In this document: positions 1 through 13,623 of the stretch, piece by piece
How the letters are laid out: each line of letters starts with the position of its first letter
Position numbering within the stretch: position 1 is the first letter of the stretch
From: Globomyces pollinis-pini
Taxonomy: Eukaryota; Chytridiomycota; Chytridiomycetes; Rhizophydiales; Globomycetaceae
NCBI GenBank assembly: GCA_025399215.1
Contig: MU621128.1
Span: 29,353 to 93,352, forward strand
Reading direction: 5' to 3'
Length of the DNA: 64,000 nucleotides
Notes under the pieces: generated by a model
Databases searched by the model: none
Seen by the model: only the letters and a program-made list of their open reading frames with translations
What the model was told of the DNA's origin: nothing
Program-made: the position numbers and the translations under genes

Positions 1-3000
1 TCCCTGAAGTAACTTACTTTATTCTTAACATTATCAATAGATCGTTTTGAAACAACCCATGATTGAACTTGGTGATTGCTATTTAGACTACTCTTATGTG
101 CGGACAGTGGAATTTGTTAACGACACGGAGCATTGGGCAAAGTTTACCATCGACTATAAAGATATGTCAAGGAACAGTGTTTACTCTTATTCATTTGATG
201 TTTCAACTGGAGTCATTGAACCACACTCTATTTTTTCGATTACTTTAGAGGTAAAGTTGAAGAGACTTGGAACGTTAAACTTCCCAATCTTTGTATCCAT
301 TGATGGTTCAAGTGGATCTCCTCTGATTTTGGATATATCCGCAAATGGAATTGGACCAAACGTCACTTTATCTAGTACAGAATTAAACTGGGGAAAAATG
401 AATGTTTTAACAAACATTTTCCAGACACTCACGTTGAATAATGAATCACCAATACCTGCGAAATTTAACTGCTCTACAATAACCGAATCTCATGTTTTTC
501 AAATTGACAAGCAATATGGAGAAATTCTCCCGGGAAAGACATGCGATATTAATGTAACAGCATATCTGGATGATACTGTTAAGTTTACTGACGTATTGAA
601 AGTTGATATTGGTTCTAGTAAAACTATTGATGTACTACTAGTTGCAAAAGGACAAGGTCCCACAATAGTGTTTGACGAAGGGTTGAAAAGCATTGCTTTC
701 AACGAAGTTTTCAGTAACAGGGAATGCTCCACTCAGTATACAATGTACAATAAAGGAAGACGAACGCAGCATTTGAGCTGGATACATATGTCAACAAAAG
801 ACCCGGAAGTCACTGCCAATCAAATTTTTGAAGTCATTCCAAATCGATTTACACTTAAACCTGGAAGTCATCAAGTGATATTCATTAGAGCTTATTCAAA
901 TACTCCCAGACAAATAACCGATAAATTGATTTGTCAAGTTAACAGCGATAAAGATCCTTCGAGAAAAGTTTTGGTTGAAACCCATCTTACCGTTACATTT
1001 ATTGAACCTTTGATAACAATCGACCCGCCGTTTTTAAAATTTGATTCTAGTCACACAACTGATGATAGTTTCCAAACTCTTGAAAAATATCTAACCATTT
1101 CAAATACCACTAGCCTCGTACTTACTCCTATTTTTAAATGTACTGGACCATTCAAAATTAATCATGCTGGTGTTCCCAAACTTTTGCAACCTGGAGTACC
1201 TGTGCAAATTTCAGTGCTATTCAACCCAGCTCATAATTTAAGCAGGATTTCAACTAAGGAGCAAGGAAAATTGCATATTTGGTATAAAGAACACCCACAA
1301 AAGGACTACGTTGAACTGACTAGTGAAGTTTTCTTTCCCAACTTGAACTTTAGTGTTCAATCACTGCATTTTGGATGTATTCAAAATGACATAGAGCAAA
1401 GAAAAGTCTTTCAGATGACCAACACCAGCATTTTACCTGTCAATTATAACTGGTACTTTATTGATGAAAACAATGGGACTATAACTGAAGAACTGACACA
1501 AGCATTCGATATAATTCCTATTCGAGGAATAATCGAACCCGGTCAAACTGAGAATGTTATTGTATATTTTTATGGGCATCGAGATAAAAAATTCAATGTC
1601 AAAGCTTTATGTGATGTATCTGGAGGTCCAAAATACGAACTTGAAATTCAAGGAGAAGCATCAACAATCACATATGCATTTGACAAAACATCATTGGACT
1701 TTGGAACTCAGTCGTACCAAAATATTATTGATCAGGAAATCACTCTATTTAATAATGGTTTGGTATCTTTCAATTATAATACAATCATTTTCGCTGGATC
1801 GGCATTATCAGAAAAATTGGTGGTGATTCCTTCGTCAGGAATGATTGAAAGTAAAGGAAAACAAAAGCTAATTGTTCGTTTCTGCCACATGGTCCCCGAA
1901 ACAATTGAAGAATGTTTCTATATTCAAGTGGCACACTTTGAACCATCAGAAATTAAGGTGTCTGCTAAATCAACCTTTCCCAGATTACTTTTTGAACTGC
2001 CACGAGAAGAGGAAGAAGCATTCACAAATATTTATCAGGAGTTGTTAAAAAAGAAGCAAAAAACTTCTTCTGTGGATGTAGCATATGAGACGGATAGATT
2101 ATATTTGAAAGATAGAACTAATGCGTTTTTAAGCACGTATAGAGATGAACTAAAACAAAAGGAAACTCCATCTGATCCTTCAAAAGTGAAATATGCTGGT
2201 TCTTATGTTTTGTTTAACAAAGGATTTCTTCCTAAATCTACCAAAGAAAACAAGCAATTATCAATGAGTGAAAGCTCCAGTGTCAATTTAGGTAAATTTA
2301 TTTGTGATTTTGGCACAATTGTTCGCAATTCCAGCACAAAGAAAGTTTTCCAAATTACGAATACTGGATTTCAATCCGTTTCATTCTCCATTCAAAAAAC
2401 ATTGATAAGCGCATTTGGATTCTCTGTTGAACCAGAAAAAGTGAAGTTTTTGCCACCAGGTGAATCAATTGGGGTAACAATTTTATTCAATGCTCGTTCA
2501 GAAGAATCTGCTATCGATATTGATGTGCCGATCTATGTCCAAGGAGGACCAACCTTGTTTCTAAATATCAAAGTTAACATTGCTGTTCCGGAAATAATTG
2601 TATCAAATAATGAACTGGTGGATTTTGGTGAGATTTTGTGTGGATACCGCAAATCCATCATCCTTCAAATCGAAAATGTGACACCAGTTGCTTGCGAATG
2701 GACTTCAAAAACTGGTGAGTTCGATCTTAGTCCAAAAAAATTGAAGAAAATTATCACACCAGAACTTCAGGATTTTGATATCATCCCACCAAATGGAATT
2801 CTACAACCTCTGGAAAAATCAACTATCACATTGAGGTTTTCACCATCCTCAGAAAAGGTGTATAGCACCAAGATTCCAATCAAGATTTTTATGAACAGCA
2901 AGTTCTACGAAATAGAAACAAAAGCTAAAGGAGTAGTCCCTGCTCTCATTTTCGAGCCAAATTGTATTTCTGCGGGACCTATTTTGCCATTCGGGGATGG

Positions 3001-6000
3001 ACTAGACACAAAGATAACCCTCTTTAACCCAACTAATCACACCATTGAATTTGTTTGTACAGATTTTGATCTGCATTACAAAGCAGAGGAAGAATTGCTG
3101 AAGCAAATAGATGGAATAGATAGCGAAGTTTTGTATATTCCACCACGAGATTTTAATACTCCCTTAATTGATCACCTGCAAGAGCACGCAAGGAAAAAAA
3201 CCAAAATAGAAAGAAAGGATATTGAATCTCCACAGCAATCTGAATCAGCTGGAGTAGGCGAATTAGCGAAACCCAATCCTGCGATACCAAATAGTAGTAC
3301 AGGACCTGGTGAAGCTATGATAACACCTGAATCCCCAGTTAGTATATTAATTCACGGTCCACCATTCTCTGGAAGAACATCTCAAGCGAAAAAAATTGCA
3401 AATATTTTTGGTAGAACGTATATTCATCTGGATGAAATTGTTGAAAGCTCATTTCATTCAAATGAACCATTAAACAATGATCAAGAACTAAATTCATTAC
3501 ATGCAGGAATAAAAGAAGAAAGCAAAGTAGCTGAGGAGCCAAAAATGATATCTGAAGAGACAATGATTGAATTGATTAAAGCTCGCCTTGGCAAAGATGA
3601 AAATTCTAAAGGCTTTGTTATTGATGGACTAGAATGTAAATATTTTTTGAATATCACTCCGATCATAAAGACTTTAACCAAACTGTTCTGTGATAAAGGA
3701 AAAAAGTTGATTGTTTATCACATCTTGCTAGATTACTTCAAAATAAGAGAAAGAGAAAGCAACAGACAGAATATTTTGGCTGAAAATGAATTGGCGTTAT
3801 TAAGAGTCAAAGAGTTATCAGAAGATGAATATGACATTCTGCAACAAGCAGAGAAAGATTCCTATGATATTGCAATGCGTAAATACAAGAAGAGAGCAAA
3901 GGAAATTGAAGATAAACGCCATAAAGAAAGGAGACACCAAGAAGAAGAAATTGCAAATAGGATTGGAGATCGAAAAACAGCAGACGAATCTAAAAATAAG
4001 AACAGGCGTAATCTCCATTCTCGACTTCCAACAGTAGAGAAACCAGAAAAAACAACTACAAAATCCGAAAAAACTGCTAAAAAACCTGGATCACCAAAGC
4101 TTGGTCGTAAAAATGAGAAGTCTGACAAACACAACGACAGAGATCGTCATTTTGATAAAGGAGATAAAGATTATGTTGACGATCAATTGACTGAAGATTA
4201 TTTTATCAATGAATCAACATTTAAAAGAGTCGAAATGTATGTATCATCCTTGGAGCCCATGCTGGCTGTTTTGCGTGAAGGCAAAGAGTTAGATAAAGCA
4301 AATGTTACTCCGGCTAAAGTACCTGCTCCAGTCGGACCACCAGAAAAAATAGATAAGAAGTCAAAGCCAGCAAAAGCAACACAAAACGAAGTACTTGTTG
4401 CTCCGATTATAGCTGATGTAGAAACGCATCTACTTGACGACATGGTGGCTGAATTTCACGAGCTCAATGGGAATGCCATGGATGAAGAGAGTTTATTCAA
4501 AGCTATATCGGAATTTATTCCAGTTGTTCAAAAGGACGATAGTTCGAATCTATCAAAGAGTGTTACAGATAGTTATCTTGAGCAAGTCTATAAAGTAACA
4601 CAAGATAGAGAGAAACTGGTTACGCAGAAAATATTTACAATTGTGACATACTCTCCAGTAGAGGTAGATGTTGAAACGGAACTTCCCATGAACTCCATAG
4701 TCCCGCTTCCAACCAAAGGAATAGCAGTAGAGTCTCGAAAGAATAAGACGGTGGTGAAAGCCAATGATGAAAAGGGCTTGCTAGAACATGAAGAAGAAAT
4801 AGAAAAGGAAGTTCCAACTCAATATCGTTGGGTTCTTCAAGGTGGTGAGAGAAAAGACATTATTGTACGTTTTAACCCAACGGATGCTGGTAAAACAGAA
4901 CTGTCTCTCAATTTCGAAACCATTGGGTATAATGCCCAATTTAAACTACCATGTGTGGGAAACTGTCAACATAGTCATATTGTAACCGACTACCGTAAAA
5001 TCTTTCCCCGATGCCGTAAAAACAAGGAAGACAAAACAATTAGCCATGGAGACTTTATCATTAGCACTTCAACATATGAATTCGGTCCTCTTCATCATAA
5101 TAAACCTCGCGAGAAGTACTTGGAAAGGTTCCCCGAAAATAGAGCAAATTTCAACATTACAAACCCTGGATTATCAGAAATCAAAGTTCTATTCTCTTTG
5201 AAAAACGATATCAAATCCGATGTATTCTTTTTTGACCCCCAAGCGATTACGCTTGCTCCAGGTAAATCACAGCAAGTTTCATTGTGGGCATATCCAAGGT
5301 CGCCAACAACTGTAGAGGATTTGTTTATAATCAGCGTAAAGGACAACCCGGAGCCCTTCTCATTCAAAGTCAGTTGCATTGGCGTTAAACCTGAAATTGA
5401 AGTGGATAAGAAAACACTGAACTTTGACAAACTTCTGTTAGGCAGAAGTGAGAAAAGAGAAATCAAATTGAAAAATCCAACCTACATGCCTGTTGCGTGG
5501 AGGTTTGCTGGGATTGACTCTTTAGGTGAAGAATTCACTATTACTCCTTTAGAAGGTCAAGTGGAGAGCTTTCAAGAACTTACTGTCACTGCAGAATTTA
5601 GAGGGATCAAATCTCTATTGATTAAGAAAGTATTGAAGTTAGAAGTAAGTGATGTGGAAAAAATTGGGGGTGTTGTGCAAGAAATTGCTGTTGTTGTAAC
5701 TGCTGAAGCATATGACATTGCAATGGATATACACTTTCCAAAAGGGTTCGAAGGTGGGCTTGACTTTGGTACTTTAAAAGTATCAGACGACGGGAAGCAA
5801 TTGGTAACACTCAAAAACAAAGGAAAATATGAAGGTAAGATAAAGCACTTTAATGAAAATAGTGGGATTTCGATTTATATTTGACTCAAATGTATATCAA
5901 GAGCTGTTAAGTATTACTCCTACTCAAGGTATAATACAACCCTCAGAGAAACCATTTTTTGTACAAGTTATCTTCAAAACATCAAATGAACTGTATCTCA

Positions 6001-9000
6001 AAGAAGCATCAATATTAAAATGTATTGTTTTCGAACCAGCAACTGGAGAAGTAACTGCATCTATTCCTGTCAAGGTTAGTGGACGAGCTGTTTTTTCAAA
6101 GTTTACTGTACTGCCTGTGAGAGATTTAAATTTTGGAGCTTTAGTTCATGGAGCAAAATCTACTAAGCAATTCCTCATTGAAAACACCGGAGAATTCGAT
6201 TTTAGATATTCAATTTTCAAGCTAATGGCTCGTACAGCTGAGCATGGAAAGCATAGGCCATCAGCAAAGCCTGGTAATAACGCCAAGGGAAGACCGGTCT
6301 CCCCTCCTCCAGCCATGCGAATGGTGAATAAGAAAGAAATTGTAAAGCAGACCGACACAATCAACTTTGGTGTGTTCTCTGTGTTCCCGACCAGTGGAGT
6401 CGTACCAGCAGGAACTAAACAATCAATTACAGTCGATTTTCATGCCGACACATCAGGAAGTTTTGAAGAAACTATTGGAATAGATGTCTCTGACAGATCC
6501 CCTACTGAATTCAATGATGCTATGGAGTATCAGCTAATTGGGGAGAGTTGTATACCCGGCATTAATACTACCGACTTCACGTCAATATTTGAAGAGCAGA
6601 GTGTATGCAAACGTCTCGAACTATTTAAAACTCAAACCAGTGTATATGGAGAAGAAGATAGAGTATTTTATTATGGAGCATTTCTAGCAGGTCAGCAAGT
6701 CCAAGTTCATTTTAAAATATCCAACCCATTCAAAGTACCGTGCGATGTTTCCTTCTTCACTAAGCCCAGAGGAAAAACTAAATCAGAGGCCAGTGATTTC
6801 TCATTTGATGTAGAGCCAAAGAAACTTACCATTCCAAGTCATGAACATCGATATGTCGCAGTTTCATTTCATCCAACAACAATTCAAACTTACTCTGGTA
6901 TTTTTGAAGCAATCGTTGAAAACGTAACGGAAGGGAAAAATAAATATTTATCCTTTGAAATAAGGGGAGAAGGTACTCTACCAAGAGTTACTGTTGATAA
7001 ACCTACTTTGAAGTCAAAAAGTGGCATAGCGTTGCTGAAATTCAGAAAACTATTAGTGGGGACATCTCAAACGCTTTCAATTGTTCTGCGAAACGATGGT
7101 ATTATTTCTGCCAATTTCAAACTTGAATGGCTGTCAAAAGACAATGACGATTTTTATTGCTCGTCATTAAACAGTTATCAGAGTTTAAAGCCTCAAGAAT
7201 CAAGGAGTATTGAAGTGAAATGCCAACCATCTTCAATAAGAAAATTAGAAGGTGAGCTCAAGTTGAAAGTCATCGACAATTCATTTGAAGATTCAAGCAT
7301 TCAAGTGATGGGAGAAGGATATATGGATGATTTGACAATCGAGGGATTTGGGGAAGATGTAGAAAATGAGATGGCATTCTTGGACTGCTATATTGGAGAA
7401 TCTAAAAGTATGAATTTCCGTCTGAAAAATCATTCAAACGATTGGTTAAAAGCTGTTTTTATTGAAAATGCCGATTTTGTCTTTTCTCCTTTGCAATGCC
7501 ACATAAAGCCTAAAGGGGGAGAGCGTGAAATAACAGTCAACTTTTGCCCAAAACAACCAGTAGACATCCAGCATATTTCAAACGTAATTAAAGTTTCCAA
7601 ATTGAAGTTCGCACAACCACCCGAATTTGATTGGGATGATAGAATGAAGATTGTGCGATGGGTTAATGTAGAACAACCTGGAATGAAAATACCACTATCT
7701 AAAAAAGTAATAGAGCAACTTCCTGAGCCGGCTTATGATGTTCTATCAAGTAGCTCAGACTATCATATTTTGTTAACAGCGTTTTCAGACTATTCTAGTT
7801 ATGAATGTGATGTGAACAACATTCATTTCAAAAGCACAATGATGTATCAAAACAGAGTATATCGTTTTCCAATCCGAAACATAGGAAAGGTATCCCTTCG
7901 CTTTGCTTTCGAAATTTTCAGTGACGAATCTTTTTCAAACGAAAGTATCGATTGCCCATTCTACATAACACCAACGTCTGGTAAAATAGCGCCAGGTGAG
8001 GTGGTGATGGCGGTTGTTCGCTTTTCACCTACCGATGTGGGTGAATACAAGAATTTCATTCAATGCAAAATATCAAATCTTTCCAAAGATCAAAAACCGT
8101 TGCAAATACAGGTAGATGGATATTCTTTACGACCTTTCTGTCATTTTGAGTTGGAAGACACTGATCCTATGGCAGTTGAAAACAGAACACCAGAGAGGAG
8201 TCTAATGAATGGGGTACCAGTTGTTTTGGAACCAAACACCAAGATTATTGAATTCAAGTCGTGCGGAATCCGTGTTAAAAATATCAAGAAATTCTATATT
8301 GTTAATCCTACTCAAAACAATTATGAGTTTATGTGGAAACTGGAATCTTCAGGAGAATCTAAATCTTGCTTTAAATGTTTGACACCGAAGGGATTGGTCG
8401 CTTCGAACAAAAAATCCGAAATTTCGTTTGAATTTATGTCTGATTCTTTAGATACCAAGGTAATCATAATTCCCTAAAACTTTAGGAATCTCTTTGGAGC
8501 TTTTTACTACCAGAGCATGGAATTAAAATTCCATTTCTATTGATAGGATATGCATTGGAACCCAACGTGTACATGAATGTCGCTGGGGTCAACTTTAAGT
8601 CCGTGTTGGTTGGTAGGCATGTTAAGGAAGTCGTGAAACTGGTAAACGATGAATTGATGCCATTTAACTTCAATTTTAATGAAACTTCGGTGGAAATGGG
8701 CAATGAAGGAGTACCAGTACTCAAATTCCATCCACTTTCGGGAATAGTACCTCCTCAGTCCGAAGTGCCTATAGATATCTCATTCATACCGCCATCTGAA
8801 AAGATGTATAACTTTAACTTGACGTGCAATATTCGCAAAAAACCGACACCAGTTACAATCAATGTTAAAGGGGAAGGTTATGAAATCCATGATTCGTTAC
8901 ACATGGAGCTAGTTGACGGTTCTATGCTTCAATTAGTGTCTGGGGGTACTGCAGAGAATAGTATCGACTTTGGTATCGTTCAAATCAATGAAAAGAGGAT

Positions 9001-11787
9001 CAAAAAAGTTCATATAATTAACTCTGGAAAGTTCAACTTCGATTTTTCGTGGAAAATTTCTAAAAGAGGTCCTGTGACTGTGAACCCGGAAATAGGCACA
9101 GTACTAAAAGGCGAAAGACTTCAATGTGAAATCATATTTATCCCAAGTACGACAATGGTACTGAAAGATTTAAAGCTTCAATGTCAAATATTAAATGGTC
9201 AAACGTTTCCAATATCAGTATTTGGAACTGGTTCAAAACCATTAGTCAAAATCAGTCCAAGTTCAATAGATTTTGGAACGCAATTTATACATAGACATGG
9301 TATGACTCCTGCATCCTTTGCTTTGGAGATAACCAACAACGATGTTACAGAAATGATCTTTGATATTTTGACGTCAGAAGTCCCATGGCTTGAATTAGAT
9401 AGAGGACTTTACACATTAGCTCCTGGCGAATCGAAGACGGTAAATGCGATTTTCTATCCAAAAGACTCAATAATCTACAATGAAACTATAAAGTTTGAAA
9501 TAAATGGACTCTCAATTGTGGAAATACCTGTTTGTGGAGAAGGATCAGAATTTAAAGTTGAAGCAGAAACTTCTTCAGTCAACTTTGGAGCGTTAAGAAT
9601 TGGGAATAACATGATGAGATCTGTTAAAATCGTCAACAAGAGTAAAATTACAACATCCTTCAATATTGGACCAACAAACACAATATCCCATTTGCAAAAC
9701 TTTGGTCTTTCATTCTTGCATTCAAATGAAATTATATTAAGACCGAAAGCATCACTCTCGTTGGATATTAAATTTCATCCACACAAACGTATTCCGGCCT
9801 TTTCAGAAGAAATTGCAATCGAGTTTCACGGAAATTCCAAACCTCTGTTTATGGTAACAGGTGCATGTCAAGGTACAGAAGTTCGATTAGAGAATGATAC
9901 TTTGCCATTTGGGGCAGTTGTCCAAAAAAGTTTTACCATCAGGTAATTTCATAAACTGTTTAATACTCTAGACGACTGCAGATACAGAATACAGGTGATA
10001 TTGGTGCTCGTTTTATTTGGGACGAAAGTAAATTTGCTCCTGATTTCTCCATATCCCCATCAGAGGGATATATATCCCCTGGAATGGAGATTCCGCTTGA
10101 AATTACATTCCACCCTACTGAATTGAACCCAGATATCAGAGCAGAGAATCTACAATGTAAAATTGAAGGAACATCCAGTTTATACTTGACTTTGAGTGGT
10201 ATGTGTATTCCTCAGCCAAATCAGTCAGATGTTATAAAGTTTTCAACTCCAGTTCGAACTCCTGAAGTAAAAAGCATACCAATTTCGAACAAGACCAGTA
10301 ACACATGGCACATACGCCCGATTATAGAGAACTCGTATTGGTCAGGACCAGAACTGTTGGACATAGAATCTGGACAATCTAAATCATATGATCTGACTTT
10401 CAATCCTTTAGAAAGCGTTGGGTCTGGGGAAGGCGGTAGACATGAGGGCTCAATCTTTTTCCCACTTCCGGACGGCACTGGAATACTGTATAGACTAAAT
10501 GGAGCAGCAGATAAAGTCCTACCAATGGGAAACATCAATCGTGAAATGCCATGCAAAACATTATTTACAGAAATACTTCCAATCACAAACTGGCTCAGAA
10601 GAACTCAGCGATTTAAGGTCTTATTTGAATTTGCGAAACCAGAAAGTAGCATTATTGTGAAAGGGCATGAGTTTATTGATGTGTCACCTTCACTTACAAA
10701 AGATTACAAATTTACTTTCTATGCATACAAAGAGGGTGTTTGTAATTTGAAGGTTACATTTAAAAATGAACAAACTCAAGAATACTCTTTCTATAACCTT
10801 ACATACAAAAGTTTGCCTCCCGGTGTAATATCTGTGATTGAAATCACTTCTCCAATCAGACAATTGCAAACTAGGGAAGTCATTATCTCAAACCCACTGA
10901 CAACACCCGCAAGTTTCTCAGGCTCGAGCAATAATGTTGAGGTTACCGTGCCGAACTCATTTACCATACAACCAAAGTAAGCTTGTTGTGAAGTAACTAA
11001 CCAATAGGTCCGAAGCAGCATTTCCAATTGAATTCCTTCCATTGCAACCAAAAGAGTCCACAGCACGTATCATAATGAATTCACCAGATCTTGGGATTTA
11101 TATATACGATGTAAAATTGAATTCCATACCTTCTGGACTGGAAAGAAGTCTGCATTTTAAGGTTGGACTTGGAAGTCAGCAGACTCAAACGTTCCGATTC
11201 ATCAGTTATGCAAAGGCAAAGACGGATTACACATGCAAGATTGAGAGCAGCGAGTTTTCAGTAGAGAAGAGTGTTTCTGCACCAGCAGGTAAGCAGTAAA
11301 TGTAATAACAATATTAGCCAGTTCAGGTGGAGTAGAAGTCAGTGTTGATGTGCTGTACGAGCCATCGCGACTAGGAGATGTAAGAACCCAGCTGTTGGTC
11401 AGTTCTCCGAATGGAGGTGATTATGTCTGTCCATTGTTTGGTCACTGTGTGTCACCCAAACCCCAAGGTCCAATCATTATCAAACCTGGTTCAATATCCA
11501 GCGTGTCATTCAAAAATGTATTTAGTACTAGTGCTACATTCAACTGTGTTGTGGACAACCCTGCATTCGTGATAAAAGCAGCAGAAACAATAGCCCCAAA
11601 GAAGACTATATCTTTAACTATTGGGTATAAACAACCTGGAACCACAGAAAAAGAGAAAGGAGCAGCGAACACCAATGCTGCAGTAGCACAACCAAAGAAC
11701 ACCAACTTATCGAAGACTGGTAAGTTAACGATAACCAATGCAAACACAAACATCGCCTGGATGTATTATTTGAAGTTTTCCTCGTAA
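1..11787 (+). CDS. HYDIN: HYDIN-like axonemal central-pair protein (5' end outside window)
   Basis: Seven exon pieces give about 3,869 residues and the gene continues upstream of the window. Introns are 9-40, 5835-5862, 8460-8485, 9943-9971, 10977-11007 and 11289-11317, all 26-32 nt, and the joined frame is open to the TAA at 11785-11787. The protein is a long series of beta-sandwich (ASH/MSP-like) repeats of about 100 residues, many with the recurring 'DFG' strand start seen in HYDIN. Near window residue 1,100 an adenylate-kinase-like insert appears (IHGPPFSGRTSQA), as in the HYDIN ADK domain, followed by a charged coiled region. HYDIN sits on the C2 central-pair projection and is needed for ciliary beating. 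In the P-loop the usual Lys is Arg (codon 3374-3376), so ATP use is doubtful. Family HYDINs have about 5,000 residues, so roughly a quarter is missing upstream. The stop overlaps an AATAAA hexamer (11786-11791). Confidence 0.93.
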
Positions 11788-11972
11788 TAAATTGACTAAT
11801 TATGCCTTCATTTTTATATTTTAGTGCTGCACTTCGTACTCAATTCAAAAACGTGTCTGTTTATTTTTCGATTCATTAACACGTTTCGAAAGAGTTGTTT
11901 TGTACTTAGTGGTACTAAAAAGGATGGCACAGCAACAATAAATAGATTCATCTTTTTCATCTAGATTCTTCA

Positions 11973-13573
11973 ATGCTTCAATCTTGGATTGTTCTGATGC
12001 CAGTGGTGTTTTCAATCAACCAGACCCCTTTGTTGGCCTTGAATCAGACCAATTTATTTTCCACCAAAAAGACTGGAAATTTTATCCAAATAACAGATCT
12101 TCATATTGATCCGTATCCTTTATTCTTAACTAAATGTTAGTCTGTATGTTGACAATGGTAGCTTTGACTCACAATGTCATAAAGTTGCTCGTCATCCTGG
12201 AGATGGTGGTGGAAAATTTGGAACTCCTGAATCAGGATGTGACTCACCAGTTGCACTCATTGAAGAGACTTTCAAATTCATTAAAAAGGATCTATTTAAA
12301 CATCATTCTGGTTTGGATTTTGTGTTTTGGACCGGAGATAATGCCAGGTAATCTTTGTAATACCTTACATGTTAGGCATGATGGAGATAGTGAAAATCCT
12401 AGAACGCTTCAAGATGTTTATGATGCAAACAAGTTAGCTACCAGTTATATGTTGGACACGTTTACCAACAAACAAGATCAATCATTACCTCTTATTCCAA
12501 TAATTCCATCTTTTGGGAATAATGGTACTATTTTATTTATGCTAATGATAGATGTTCATCCACATAATTGTTTGCGATACGTTAAAGATTACCATCATCC
12601 ACTCATACAATTTTTTGCTGATATCTGGAAACCTTTTATACCCAAATCACAGATGTCTACATTTAAGAGTATTGGATGCTTTAAAGTAGATCTAGAAGTT
12701 GGAAAATTACAAGCAGTATCATTGAATACAATCTACCTCAGCCAGAAAAACAAATTTAGTGCGGATTGTAGTCCAATTGGTATTACGGATCATAACAATG
12801 GAGGTGATGTGGTTCTAGATTGGCTTGAATATGAAGTATTGAAACCTGCTCGTGACGAAGGGTTGTCGGTGTATATAACTGGGCATATACCACCAAATGA
12901 AAGGAATTACTTCAATAATTGTAACAAACGAATGAACGAAATTTCTGTCAAGTACAGGAAACAAATTAAAGGGTAATACTGATTCCAATATCTTATCTGT
13001 AGACAATTTTATGGTCATATGAATGTAGATCATTTTTATTTTCCAGTACATCGACACACAAGTTTAGAAGATGATACGATGCAAATAATGGCACCAAGGT
13101 GGGTTAATTATTACTTCAATGGATTAATGCATCATTATCGCTCTGTCCAGACAATGGAAGATCTTCCAGCACCAGTGTTTGTTAGTCCGAGCGTTGTTCC
13201 AGCCTTCAATCCTGGTTTACGTGTCTACCATTATTCAACCAAGAAACAAACGATAGGGATACTACATGATTATACACAATATTTTGTGGATTTAGTCAAA
13301 TGGAATAATTTACCTCATCCACATAAACATAAAACAAATCCTTTCTTTGAAATTGAATATCAACCAAAATCTGCATATGATATTTACAGTGAACTGTTGA
13401 CAACGACAGTGTGGAAAGATTTGGCAAAACGTTTAGGACATCTCCTTCATCATGATAGAAAACAAAGAAGTGAACGGAAAAGATTGATAAAGTTACGTCA
13501 ATCATTTTTTAGAAATTTAGTCATTGGCATAAAACGATTGATTATGCCAGAACTCTTTGAAATATTCGAATAA
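11973..13573 (+). CDS. PPN1: Ppn1-like endopolyphosphatase (metallophosphatase)
   Basis: Five exons with introns at 12113-12140, 12348-12375, 12525-12551 and 12973-13002 (27-30 nt) give 495 residues. The ATG at 11973 is the first start. It begins a hydrophobic N-terminus resembling a signal anchor, as expected for a vacuolar enzyme. Calcineurin-type motifs become continuous only after splicing: ITDLHIDPLY, then WTGDNARHD, GNNDVHPHN, TGHIPP and GQFYGHMN. This set and spacing are those of yeast Ppn1, which cuts internal bonds of polyphosphate chains in the vacuole. Acid sphingomyelinases share the fold, but the GDNARHD and GNNDVHPHN boxes favour Ppn1. The protein is shorter than yeast Ppn1 (about 670 aa). 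The stop overlaps AATAAA (13572-13577), and the gene converges on the AMP-ligase with 50 bp between stops. Confidence 0.88.
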
Positions 13574-13623
13574 TAAACTGTAATTTACAACAAAGTTCAT
13601 CCATTTCTTTATTGAATGTAAGC

